57,078 bases of DNA from Bradyrhizobium acaciae (GCF_020889785.1 NZ_JACMYK010000035.1:1-57078); one strand, 5' to 3'. Positions 46,635-54,816 are shown, counted from the first letter of the stretch. Numbers and translations: made by a program. Notes: generated by a model not told the origin, from the letters alone.

Positions 46635-46663
46635 TTGCAACCCGGGCGTGCTTCGTCTATTAG
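46635..46663 (+). promoter_or_regulatory. Strong sigma-70-type promoter for the tRNA-like/slipin locus
   Basis: -35 TTGCAA (46635-46640), exactly 17 bases, -10 TATTAG (46658-46663). It matches the alphaproteobacterial TTGAC-N17-CTATA pattern and faces rightward. Transcription would start about 46670, some 90 bases before the first tRNA-like element. Confidence 0.6.
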
Positions 46664-46759
46664 CCCGCTCCTTCGCTTCGGCCATGGGTTCGGGCTCGCT
46701 GAGATCCCGACTGGCGCGTGCCGCTCTGCGGTGTCGTGTTCCGCTGAAATGAAGATCAC

Positions 46760-46829
46760 GAGAATGAAGCTCATGGGCGAGCGTCGGGGCTGAAACCCCG
46801 AAGGTACCGGTTCGAATCCGATCTTCTCA
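46760..46829 (+). ncRNA. tRNA-like RNA element 1
   Basis: D-arm GCTC-ATGGGC-GAGC (46769-46782), anticodon-like stem TCGGGG/CCCCGA with 6-base loop CTGAAA (46784-46801), variable AGGT, T-arm ACCGG-TTCGAAT-CCGAT with one mismatch (46806-46822), acceptor GAGAA/TTCTC only partly paired (46760/46824). T-loop TTCGAAT is canonical. An alternative 7-bp pairing GAAGATC (46751) with GATCTTC (46820) competes. The short, 6-base anticodon loop and odd acceptor show it is not a normal tRNA. It is the first of a pair before a slipin gene. Confidence 0.6.
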
Positions 46830-46902
46830 CAAAGGATAGCTCAGTTAGGTAGAGCAGGTGACTCAGAATCATCGTGTCGCGGGTTCAACTCCCGCTCCAA
46901 GC
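46830..46902 (+). ncRNA. tRNA-like RNA element 2
   Basis: D-arm GCTC-AGTTAGGTA-GAGC (46839-46855), anticodon arm GGTGA-CTCAGAA-TCATC (46857-46873, one G-T pair), variable GTGTC, T-arm GCGGG-TTCAACT-CCCGC (46879-46895), all well formed. The formal anticodon is CAG, a leucine anticodon, yet the variable loop is short, which is not leucine-like. The acceptor 5' CAAAGGA pairs with 3' TCCAAGC by only 3 bp, so aminoacylation is unlikely. It directly abuts element 1. Confidence 0.65.
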
Positions 46903-47234
46903 GCTCCGTTCAGCCTGAAAAGCTGATACCTCTGAAGGGACCGGACGCGCGCTTCAGTCGCAGTCCGGCCGTTCTGCCGCAAGGCTCTTCGTCCGAACAT
47001 CGACACTGTGAGACCGGCTTTGCGCCGCGGTGGATACCGCTTGCGCTGATGCCGGGTGGCTCCGCACGGCCGCGCGACTTTTGTCGCGCGAACGTGCGCG
47101 TGCGCCCGTCGTCACGCAAGCTGAAGCCACGGCCCGCTTGGCTGACAGGAAGCCGCGTTCGCGTCCTCACGTCCTTTGCAAGATGAAACCAGCTTTCAGG
47201 CCCATGGGCCTGAAGCAACGATGGAGGCGTGCCA
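46903..47234 (+). other. Structured untranslated leader between the tRNA-like pair and the slipin gene
   Basis: No gene was found in ~330 bases. It contains hairpins CCGGAC...GTCCGG (~46942-46966), GCGGT-GGAT-ACCGC (47027-47040), CGCGCGAC-TTTT-GTCGCGCG (47071-47090) and a perfect 20-base palindrome at 47195-47214 (centre CCCATGGG). Ribosome site GGAGG is at 47224-47228. It reads as a structured transcript rather than spacer. Confidence 0.5.
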
Positions 47235-48386
47235 ATGACCTGGCATATCTTGACGACCAAGTTGACGGTGAAGGATGGCGAGCGCGCGTTGCTGACGCGC
47301 GACGGCCGGCTCGAGCAGGTGCTCGCGCCCGGACGTCACCGCCTGTTCGATCCCCTGCATGAGCTGAAGGCCGAGCTGTTCAGCGTCGTGCGGACCGAAT
47401 TTCCCGCGGATCGCTACGCGGTGATCAAGGCCGCGCGTCCCGATCTGGCCGATGAGCTGTTCGAGGCGATCGAGACCAAGGCAAACGAGATCGCGATCGT
47501 CAGCCTCGACGGCCGTCCCGTTCAGCTGATGACGCCCTGGCAGACGCGCGTGTACTGGAAGGTCGCGACGTCGGTCGAGGTCGAGCGCATCGATGTGACG
47601 AGCGATCCCCGCGTCACCGCACGCCACCTCGCGATGATCCAGCCCAACCGGGCCGGCGTCATCACCGAGGCGGTGGTCGAGAACCACGAGGCCGGTCTGC
47701 TCACGGTCGAGGGCAAGCTGGTCGAGCGGCTCGCGCCCGGCCGGCACGCGTTCTGGATTGCGGGCCGCAAGATCGAGGTCAAGCGCCTCGACCTGCGTCC
47801 CCAGGCGATCGAGATCACGGCGCAGGAGATGCTGACCAAGGATCGCATCGCGCTGCGCGTGACGCTGACCGCATTCCGCCGGATCGTCGATCCCGAGCGG
47901 GTCGTGGCAACGGTGCCCGACGTGGATGCGTGGCTGTATCGCCTGGTGCAGTTCGCGATCCGCGAGGCGGTGGCCGGTCGCACGCTGGACGAAGTGCTGT
48001 CTGCGAAGACGGCGCTCGACGAGGAGCTTCGCGACTACGTCCGCGCGCGTGTCGCGGATGGTGGTGTCGAAGTCACCGAACTCGGCGTGAAGGACGTGAT
48101 CCTGCCCGGCGAGATCCGCGAGCTGGTCAACAAGGTGGTGGAGGCGGAGCGGGTGGCGAAGGCCAACCTGATCCGCCGGCAGGAGGAGACCGCGGCGACG
48201 CGTTCGCTCCTGAACACCGCCAAGCTGATGGAGGAGAACCCTCTGCTGCTCCGGCTCAAGGAGCTGGAGTCGCTCGAGCGTCTGGTCGAGAAGGTCGGCC
48301 GCATCGACCTGCACGCGGGCGAGGGCCAGGGCCTCGATGCGCTGCTGACCAAGCTGGTCCGCCTCAAGGCGCCCGAGAGCGCATAA
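47235..48386 (+). CDS. Slipin (SPFH/band 7 domain) protein without membrane anchor
   Basis: 383 residues from ATG 47235 (MTWHILTTKLTVKDGERALL). The SPFH core is in the middle: RKIEVKRLDLRPQAIEITAQEMLTKDRIALRVTLTAFRRIVDPERVV (179-225), IREAVAGRTLDEVLSAKTALDEELRDYVRARV, GVKDVILPGEIRELVNKVVEAERVAKANLIRRQEE (coiled coil), LLLRLKELESLERLVEKV. Typical slipins start with a hydrophobic hairpin; here none is seen, and instead a motif LLTRDGRLEQVLAPGRH (19-35) is repeated as LLTVEGKLVERLAPGRH (155-171). The neighbour upstream is the tRNA-like pair. Slipin genes occur in some bacterial RNA-repair (RtcB) operons (from memory). Confidence 0.88.
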   Translation: MTWHILTTKLTVKDGERALLTRDGRLEQVLAPGRHRLFDPLHELKAELFSVVRTEFPADRYAVIKAARPDLADELFEAIETKANEIAIVSLDGRPVQLMTPWQTRVYWKVATSVEVERIDVTSDPRVTARHLAMIQPNRAGVITEAVVENHEAGLLTVEGKLVERLAPGRHAFWIAGRKIEVKRLDLRPQAIEITAQEMLTKDRIALRVTLTAFRRIVDPERVVATVPDVDAWLYRLVQFAIREAVAGRTLDEVLSAKTALDEELRDYVRARVADGGVEVTELGVKDVILPGEIRELVNKVVEAERVAKANLIRRQEETAATRSLLNTAKLMEENPLLLRLKELESLERLVEKVGRIDLHAGEGQGLDALLTKLVRLKAPESA

Positions 48387-48390
48387 GACA

Positions 48391-48424
48391 GAAGGGCCGC
48401 CCACGGGCGGCCCTTCGAGTTTTG
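48391..48424 (+). terminator. Rho-independent terminator of the slipin transcript
   Basis: AAGGGCCGCC, loop CACG, GGCGGCCCTT (10 bp stem) followed by CGAGTTTT, just past the slipin stop. Confidence 0.85.
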
Positions 48425-48462
48425 GAGTGATGTTGATCGGCGCGTTTCGCAAATCTATCCTT

Positions 48463-48498
48463 CGTCATTCCGGGCTCGCGCGCCCCCGGAATGACAGG
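48463..48498. repeat. Palindromic intergenic repeat, family A copy 5 (short form)
   Basis: CGTCATTCCGGGCTCGCG and CGCCCCCGGAATGACA, a shortened family A hairpin like copy 2. Lies between the slipin terminator and the convergent TetR gene. Confidence 0.82.
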
Positions 48499-48510
48499 GG
48501 GAGGAGGAGC

Positions 48511-49119
48511 TCAGATCGCGGCCTTCAGATTGGTGAAGGCGTCCTGGACGAATTTGGTGAGTTGGCGCTTGCCGCCTTGCTCGAGCCAGGCGTCGACGGC
48601 GATGCGCAGTGCGCCGCTCGAGGCCATCGCGACGAGACGGAGGCGGTCGCGGCGGTCCTTGCCCGGCCATAGTTCGCAGAGTGCCTCGTAGACGATCCGT
48701 TCGCGGTGCAGATCGTTCCTGGGTCGGCGCGAGCTCAGCACTTCGCTCTCACGGATCAGGCGCGATATCGCCATGGTTCGCGACGTCTGGAAGTGGGCGG
48801 ACATTTCCAGCAGCGCCTCGCGGACGACGTCGATCGGTGCGCCGGCCGAGGCGTGATCGCGGATCGACGCCCTGAGCGCGTCGTCATAGCCTGAGATATG
48901 TGCGAGCAGGATCTCGTCCTTGCTCCTGAAATAGTAGAAGAAGGTCCTGCGCGAGATGCCGGCCGCCGCCGCGATCTCGTCCAGCGTCGTGGCCTCGTAT
49001 CCATTGGCCAAAAACAGCTCCATGCCGACATCGGTGATGCGTTGCAGCGTCTGGCGACGATTGCGCTCGCGCAGGCCTTCGCCTGCAGGCGTCCGGGACT
49101 TCGTCAATGTGTCGGGCAT
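48511..49119 (-). CDS. TetR family transcriptional regulator
   Basis: 202 residues. Helix-turn-helix near 25-70: TLQRITDVGMELFLANGYEATTLDEIAAAAGISRRTFFYYFRSKDEIL. The C-terminal domain is helical. Divergent from the DUF3313 lipoprotein gene, with a double palindrome at 49277-49310 in between, likely its operator. Confidence 0.9.
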   Translation of the reverse strand: MPDTLTKSRTPAGEGLRERNRRQTLQRITDVGMELFLANGYEATTLDEIAAAAGISRRTFFYYFRSKDEILLAHISGYDDALRASIRDHASAGAPIDVVREALLEMSAHFQTSRTMAISRLIRESEVLSSRRPRNDLHRERIVYEALCELWPGKDRRDRLRLVAMASSGALRIAVDAWLEQGGKRQLTKFVQDAFTNLKAAI

Positions 49120-49276
49120 CGGCCGCTTCTCTCATGAACAGGCAATCAGGGCAAAAGCACTTCGTGGCCTCGGAGGCGCGCGGCCGTCGGCGTTAACGCG
49201 CAGAGCAGCGCGACGAGACATGCGTCTTTCGGTCGCGCGCCGGCGGTCACGCCATAAAACCGCCCAACACGATAAC

Positions 49277-49310
49277 TACACCTAGTGTAATAATTACACT
49301 AAGTGTAATT
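49277..49310 (+). promoter_or_regulatory. Double operator of the DUF3313 gene
   Basis: Two related palindromes: TACAC-CTA-GTGTA (49277-49289) and AATTACAC-TAA-GTGTAATT (49292-49310), centres 18 bases apart. They lie 14 bases upstream of the DUF3313 start. Form and position suit the neighbouring TetR protein. Confidence 0.75.
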
Positions 49311-49323
49311 CAGTGGTGCCCCA

Positions 49324-50226
49324 ATGACAACCTGCTCGCGCGTATGCCGGATCAAGCGGATTCCGGCGGCAAACGGATTCGTGAGCGGGCGGGGGGCGCA
49401 GCTCCGTGGCTGGGCCGCGGCGAACCTGCTCGGTCTGCTGGTCTCGGGCTGCGCGACCGCGACGCTGGATCAGGCCGGCTCGCTCCGCTCCTACGACAAC
49501 ATGGTGCAGTCGGACGGAATGCTGACCCGTTCACAGCTGCGCGTGAGCAAGGAAGAGGTGCTGGCGGCGAAGACGGTCAGGATCATTCCCACCGTGTTCT
49601 CCGAGAAAACGCCGGCGCCGTTCACGCCCGCGCAACGCAGGCTCGTCACCAACGCCGCCGACCGTGCGTTGTGCGCGGGCCTCAGCGAGCGCTTCTACGT
49701 GGTTGCGTCGGAGCCGGCCGATCTGACCGTGCAGGCCGTCATCACGCATGTGGTGCCGACTGATCCCACCGCTGTCGGCGTCTCCAAGGGCGTATCGGTC
49801 GCGAAGACGATTCTGTTGCCCGGCGTGCCCGTACCCGTTCCGCGCATTCCGGTCGGGCTCGGCAGCCTGTCGCTTGAAGCCGAGGCGCGCGATTCTGCCG
49901 GGCAGCAAAAGGCGGCGATGGTCTGGGGCCGCGCTGCCAATGCTTTCGATACCGGGCGGATGTCGGAGGAGGGCGATGCGTACGGCCTCGCGGCATCGTT
50001 CGGCGGCGATTTCAGCCAGATGCTGGTCACCGGCGTGACGCCGTTCGGCGGGGTGCCATCGATGCCCTCGATGCAGCGGCTGGGCTTCCTGCTCGGCGGC
50101 GCGCCGAAATATCGGGCATGCGAAGCATTCGGGCGCGCGCCGGGCCTCATCGGCATGGTCGGAGACAGCGCGGGCGTGCCGCCGGACTGGACCGACAAGG
50201 GGCCGGTTGCGGCGCGGACGGAGTGA
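49324..50226 (+). CDS. DUF3313 lipoprotein
   Basis: 300 residues. After a 40-residue N-terminal part, a lipobox VSGC gives a Cys near residue 43, then LDQAGSLRSYDNMVQSDGMLTRSQLR, typical of DUF3313 exported lipoproteins of unknown function. A shorter internal start at a nearby Met or Val may be the true signal peptide start. It is preceded by the double operator and is the probable TetR target. Confidence 0.78.
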   Translation: MTTCSRVCRIKRIPAANGFVSGRGAQLRGWAAANLLGLLVSGCATATLDQAGSLRSYDNMVQSDGMLTRSQLRVSKEEVLAAKTVRIIPTVFSEKTPAPFTPAQRRLVTNAADRALCAGLSERFYVVASEPADLTVQAVITHVVPTDPTAVGVSKGVSVAKTILLPGVPVPVPRIPVGLGSLSLEAEARDSAGQQKAAMVWGRAANAFDTGRMSEEGDAYGLAASFGGDFSQMLVTGVTPFGGVPSMPSMQRLGFLLGGAPKYRACEAFGRAPGLIGMVGDSAGVPPDWTDKGPVAARTE

Positions 50227-50404
50227 GCCTGCGGGCACGCGTACGAATGTTCGCGTGCACAGGGCTGTAACGGAACACCGCCGTGGCACAATTTGCTGCT
50301 CCGGACTGACTGCCTAAAGACAGAAGGTGCCAGCACAGACAGATTGCGCTAACGTCTGTTCGCCGTGGTCCATTCGGCCAGCCGTCAACCCGTCGGTGAA
50401 GCCA

Positions 50405-53400
50405 ATGCAGCAGATTGCGGAATGGCTCGGGAAGCTGGGGCTTGGGCAATACGCGCTGCGTTTTGCCGAGAACGGCATCGACGTAAGTGTTCTTCCCGAA
50501 TTGACGGATGAAGACTTCGACAGGCTTGGAGTCCTGCTCGGCCATCGCCGCAAGATGCTGCGCGCGATCGCCGATTTAAATCAAGCCGAACTGATCGCCG
50601 CGCCGGTTTCATCGCACGATGCCGAGCGACGCCATCTCACCGTGATGTTCTGCGACCTGGTCGGCTCGACCGCCTTGTCGGCGCGCCTCGATCCTGAGGA
50701 CATGTGGGAGGTGATTCGTGCCTATCGCGCGGCCTGTGCGCGGGTGATCGCAACATATGACGGCGTCGTTGCCAGATTTATCGGCGATGGGATCCTCGCA
50801 TATTTCGGCTCCCCCCGAGCGCACGAAGACGATGCGGAGCGCGCAGTGCGCGCCGGCCTCGACGTCATCGCCGCGATCGGCAAGCTGGAGACCCGCGCTG
50901 ACGAGGGCGTCGCGGTGCGGATCGCGATTGCGAGCGGGCTTGTCGTGGTCGGCGACCTCGTCTCCGGCGACGCGTCGGAGCAGCAGGCGCTGGTCGGCGA
51001 TGCGCCGAATGTCGCTGCGCGGTTGCAGGGCCTGGCGGAGCCGGGTGTGGTCGTCGTCGCCGCTTCGACCCGCCGATTGCTCGGCAATCTCTTCACGCTT
51101 CGCAACCTCGGTCGCCGCGAAGTCAAGGGCATCTCCGAACCGATCGCGGTGTGGGCAGTCGAAGGCGAGCCGGCATCGGAGAGCCGTTTCGAGGCAGTGC
51201 GGACCGCGCGTTCGATCGGCTTCGTCGGCCGCAAGGCGGAGATCGAATTTGCACTGTCGCGCCAGCAACTGGCGTGGCAGGGCCGGGGCCAGGCGTTGCT
51301 GATATCGGGCGAAGCCGGGATCGGCAAATCGCGGATCGTGGCAATGCTCTCCGACAGCCTCGCACCGGCGACACACCGCCGTGTGCGGTATCAGTGCTCG
51401 CCCTATCACACCAACAGCGCGCTGCACCCCTTCGTCGCACAGCTCGAGCGTGCCGCCGGCATCAGGCCGGATGATCTGCCGGAGCGGAAGCTGGACAAGC
51501 TCGAAGGCATGCTGGCGCTCGGGACGCAGCAATTGCCCACCGTCACTCCGCTGATCGCGGCGCTGCTGTCGATCCCGACAGGCGACCGCTATCCGCCGCT
51601 CGGCCTCAGTCCGACGCAACAGCGGCGGCAGACATTTGCAGCGCTGCTCGACCAACTCGAGGGCCTCGCCCGGCAGCAGCCGGTGCTTGTCGTCTGCGAA
51701 GACATCCACTGGGTAGACGCCACGTCGCTCGAACTGTTGGACCTTGCGGTCGACCGGATCAGGGGGCTTCCGATCCTCATGCTGATGACGTTCAGGCCCG
51801 AGTTCGAACCGCCCTGGGCGGGCTTGGCCAATGTGAGCCTGCTGCGGCTGGATCGGCTCGACCGACAGGACACCCGCGCGCTTATCGAGCAGGTGACTGT
51901 CGGCCGGTCGCTGCCGGGCGAGATGATGACACAGATCGTCGAGCGGACGGATGGTGTCCCATTGTTCGTCGAGGAACTGACCAAGATGGTCATGGAGTCG
52001 GGGCTGCTCGTCGAGAATGCCGGGCGCTACCGCCTCGACAATCCGCTGCCACCGCTCGCGATCCCGGCGACACTGCAGGACTCGCTGATGGCCCGGCTCG
52101 ACCGCCTGGCGCCGGTCAAGGAGGTGGCGCAGATTGGCGCGGCGATCGGCCGTGAATTCTCGTATACACTGCTCCGCAGTGTGGCCGGGCGCGATGATCT
52201 GACGCTTGCGGCCGCGCTCGCCCAGCTCGAAGAGGCGGAGTTGCTGTTGCGCCGGGGCACGCCGCCGGATGCAAGCTACAGCTTCAGGCATGCATTGGTC
52301 CAGGAAGCGGCTTACGAGAGCCTGCTCAAGAGCCGCCGGCAACTGCTCCACAAGCAGATCGGCGATGTGCTGCGCGCCAGGTTTGCCGAGATCGCGGAGA
52401 TCGAGCCGGAAGTCGTTGCGTATCATTTCACCGAGGCAGGGCTCGGCCAGACTGCACTGGCTTGGTGGCGCAAAGCCGGTCAGCAGGCGCTGAAGCGTTC
52501 GGCCTATTGCGAGGCGATCGCACATCTCGGCAAGGCGGTCGCCATCGCCGACGAACTTCCCGATGAGCCGGGCCGGATGATCGGTCGGCTCCATTTGCAA
52601 ATCGCCTATGGCCGCGCACTGCGCGGCAGTCTGGGGCACAGCGCCCCCGAGACGGTGGCCGCCTGGACGCGCGCCCGGCAGTTCGCCTCTGACATCGATG
52701 ATCCGATCGAGATGGCGCCGATCCAGTCGGGCCTCTTCAACGCCTGCTTGACCCACGGCGAGCTCGCGCCGATGCGCGAGTTGGCGGAGGCCATCATGGG
52801 TGCGGCGGAACGGCATCCGGATTCGCCGGTGGCGACGATCGTCGCGCACTGGACCAGCGGGGTGACCTCGTGGTTCGCGGGCGAGTATCTAGACGCGGGC
52901 GTCCATCTGGAGCAGGCGTTCGCGGCCTATACGACGGAGTCCAATCCGGCAACCTTGAAGGCATCGACGCTCGACCTGCCGTTCGTCATCATGCGATTTC
53001 TGGCGCTCGTGCTCTGGCCGCGTGGCGAGATCGATCGAGCCCGACAGCTCGCGGGCGAAGCGGTGAGCGTTTCCGGTGAACAGCGCGCGCTCGCGCGAGC
53101 CAATGCGCTGGTTCACAAGGCTGTTTTCGACGGGCTGTGCGGCAGCCGGTTGCGGCAGACCGAGACGATCCTCGCGTTGGGACTGGCTCAGGATCACACC
53201 ATGCCGCTGTATGTCGCCGCCGGCACCTATCTCAATGGTTTGGCGAAGTGGCGCGCCGGCGACTTGGCGGCGGGTCTCGCGGAGATGCAGCGCGGCTGGA
53301 CGTTGCTTCACGAGAACGACTGCTACCTCTGTGATCCCTTCTGGGGCTTGCAGATCGCGGTGGCGAACGCGGAGGCCGGGCATGTCGAGGCGGGACTCGA

Positions 53401-53767
53401 CATCGTCAACGAGCTGATCGACGCGACGGAGCAATCCGGGCAGCACTGGCTGGACGCCGAGCTATACCGCGTGCTGGGCGAGCTGCGGTCGCGTCGCGAC
53501 ACCCCCGACATTCCCGGCGCCGAGGAGGCCTTCCACCGCGCCATTGATATTGCGCGAAGGCAGCAGACGAGGACTTTCGAACTGCGCAGCACGTTGGGAC
53601 TCGCGCGGCTTTGCAGCCGCAGCGGCCGGGCAGACGAGATGTCTCAATTGTTGTCACCGGTGCTCGCCAGCTTCGATGCGGCGCTCGATCTTGCCGAAAT
53701 CGGCGACGCACAGGAGCTGCTCAAACAAGCGCGTTGGCGACCTGACCACCGCTCGCGCGTGTCTTGA
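50405..53767 (+). CDS. SAM-domain adenylate cyclase with AAA ATPase and TPR region
   Basis: 1120 residues from ATG 50405 (MQQIAEWLGKLGLGQYAL); GTG 50396 is an alternative. SAM domain 1-60; class III cyclase domain 78-250 with metal Asp84 (FCDLVGST) and Asp128 (FIGDGILAYFG), and NVAARLQ near 202; a signal-transduction ATPase with Walker A SGEAGIGKS (301-309), Walker B LVVCEDIHWVDATS; a long C-terminal helical TPR-type region (~700-1100). Such fusions respond to signals via the ATPase and make a cyclic nucleotide. It is followed by a Crp/Fnr gene that might read the signal. Confidence 0.9.
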   Translation: MQQIAEWLGKLGLGQYALRFAENGIDVSVLPELTDEDFDRLGVLLGHRRKMLRAIADLNQAELIAAPVSSHDAERRHLTVMFCDLVGSTALSARLDPEDMWEVIRAYRAACARVIATYDGVVARFIGDGILAYFGSPRAHEDDAERAVRAGLDVIAAIGKLETRADEGVAVRIAIASGLVVVGDLVSGDASEQQALVGDAPNVAARLQGLAEPGVVVVAASTRRLLGNLFTLRNLGRREVKGISEPIAVWAVEGEPASESRFEAVRTARSIGFVGRKAEIEFALSRQQLAWQGRGQALLISGEAGIGKSRIVAMLSDSLAPATHRRVRYQCSPYHTNSALHPFVAQLERAAGIRPDDLPERKLDKLEGMLALGTQQLPTVTPLIAALLSIPTGDRYPPLGLSPTQQRRQTFAALLDQLEGLARQQPVLVVCEDIHWVDATSLELLDLAVDRIRGLPILMLMTFRPEFEPPWAGLANVSLLRLDRLDRQDTRALIEQVTVGRSLPGEMMTQIVERTDGVPLFVEELTKMVMESGLLVENAGRYRLDNPLPPLAIPATLQDSLMARLDRLAPVKEVAQIGAAIGREFSYTLLRSVAGRDDLTLAAALAQLEEAELLLRRGTPPDASYSFRHALVQEAAYESLLKSRRQLLHKQIGDVLRARFAEIAEIEPEVVAYHFTEAGLGQTALAWWRKAGQQALKRSAYCEAIAHLGKAVAIADELPDEPGRMIGRLHLQIAYGRALRGSLGHSAPETVAAWTRARQFASDIDDPIEMAPIQSGLFNACLTHGELAPMRELAEAIMGAAERHPDSPVATIVAHWTSGVTSWFAGEYLDAGVHLEQAFAAYTTESNPATLKASTLDLPFVIMRFLALVLWPRGEIDRARQLAGEAVSVSGEQRALARANALVHKAVFDGLCGSRLRQTETILALGLAQDHTMPLYVAAGTYLNGLAKWRAGDLAAGLAEMQRGWTLLHENDCYLCDPFWGLQIAVANAEAGHVEAGLDIVNELIDATEQSGQHWLDAELYRVLGELRSRRDTPDIPGAEEAFHRAIDIARRQQTRTFELRSTLGLARLCSRSGRADEMSQLLSPVLASFDAALDLAEIGDAQELLKQARWRPDHRSRVS

Positions 53768-54019
53768 CCGGCGACGCATTGGAGCGGTCAGACGCGTCGG
53801 GCGCGGCGCTTGCGGGGTTCGAAAACTGGAACTCTCGGGTTCCCGAAGTTTTACGGTGCGACCATGCGCATTTTGCTGTTGCGTCCGGCGGCGCATTTGC
53901 ATCTAACTATTTCGGATCGTGTCGCAGGGAATTCCACCGCGCGGTCAAGTGTTTGGAATTTGTTGTGGCCTGTGTTTGAGTGAGTTTGCTGTGCGACCCT
54001 ACATCACGAGTTCCCGCAG

Positions 54020-54799
54020 GTGAGCATTTCCGGCGGAAGTCGTAATCGTCTTCTCGCAACATTGTCGCCTGCGGATTTGGACCTCCTGAGGCCCGAGCTG
54101 GAGATTGTCGCGCTCGAACAGGATGAGATCCTGGCGCGCGCCGGCGACGAGATCGACTACGTCTTCTTTCCCCACAGCGGGGCGATCTTGTTGATGATCG
54201 ACATGGCGGATGGGCACACGGTCGCGACCGGTGTGGTCGGAAACGAAGGGGCCGTGGGCAGCCTTTCGGTGCTCGGAGCGTCACCGTCAGGCATCACCGC
54301 AGTCGTCCGTGCTGCTGGTACGGCCTCGCGAGTTCCCGCGTCGCGCTTTCATGCCGCTTTCGGCCGCAGTCCCGGGATCCGGCAGGCGATCCAAAAGCAC
54401 GTCAGAGCGATGCTGATCCAGTTTCAGCTTGGCTCGGCCTGCAATGCACTCCACCCGGTCGAGGCGCGGATGGCGCGCTGGCTGCTCCAGCTTCGCGAGC
54501 GCGTCGACAGCGACGTCCTCCCGTTGACCCAGCACGCACTGTCGCAAATCCTGGGCGTGCGGCGAACAACGGTGACGTTGCTGATGGGCAATCTGCGCAA
54601 GCGCGGTGCGATCAGGTCCGAGCAACGAGGCCGGATCGAGATCGACCGGGCGCGGCTGGTAGCGGCGGCGTGCGAATGCCATCGCGTCATGCGTCTTGAG
54701 GCCGAGGAGATATTCTCGGGTGACAAGGCTCGAGCTCGGGGAATGGCTCCGGGCGACGATCCCCGCATCTCGGAAATCGAGGCGGACGACACCGTGTGA
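54020..54799 (+). CDS. Crp/Fnr family transcriptional regulator
   Basis: 259 residues from GTG 54020. Cyclic-nucleotide-binding fold (LRPELEIVALEQDEILARAGDEIDYVFFPHSGAILLMIDM) and C-terminal HTH (LPLTQHALSQILGVRRTTVTLLMGNLRKRGAI). No Fnr-type Cys cluster. It sits 250 bases after the cyclase and may be its downstream receptor, an inference from adjacency. The gap 53768-54019 holds no gene. Confidence 0.88.
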   Translation: MSISGGSRNRLLATLSPADLDLLRPELEIVALEQDEILARAGDEIDYVFFPHSGAILLMIDMADGHTVATGVVGNEGAVGSLSVLGASPSGITAVVRAAGTASRVPASRFHAAFGRSPGIRQAIQKHVRAMLIQFQLGSACNALHPVEARMARWLLQLRERVDSDVLPLTQHALSQILGVRRTTVTLLMGNLRKRGAIRSEQRGRIEIDRARLVAAACECHRVMRLEAEEIFSGDKARARGMAPGDDPRISEIEADDTV

Positions 54800-54816
54800 G
54801 CGCGTTCCCGGCGCGG

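Noticed and set aside
46705..46740. Sigma-54 promoter before the tRNA-like pair
   Set aside because: TGGCGCG and TGGGTTC sequences lack the correct GG-N10-GC spacing or conserved bases, so an RtcR-type sigma-54 site is not supported.
46122..46793. Plus-strand reading frame spanning the LysR end, a repeat and the tRNA-like start
   Set aside because: It runs across a known repeat and the structured RNA; no homology; not a gene.
46751..46902. Ordinary tRNA genes or a phage attachment site
   Set aside because: Acceptor stems do not pair properly and no integrase or direct-repeat partner is present; two full-length tandem tRNA-likes do not fit an att duplication.
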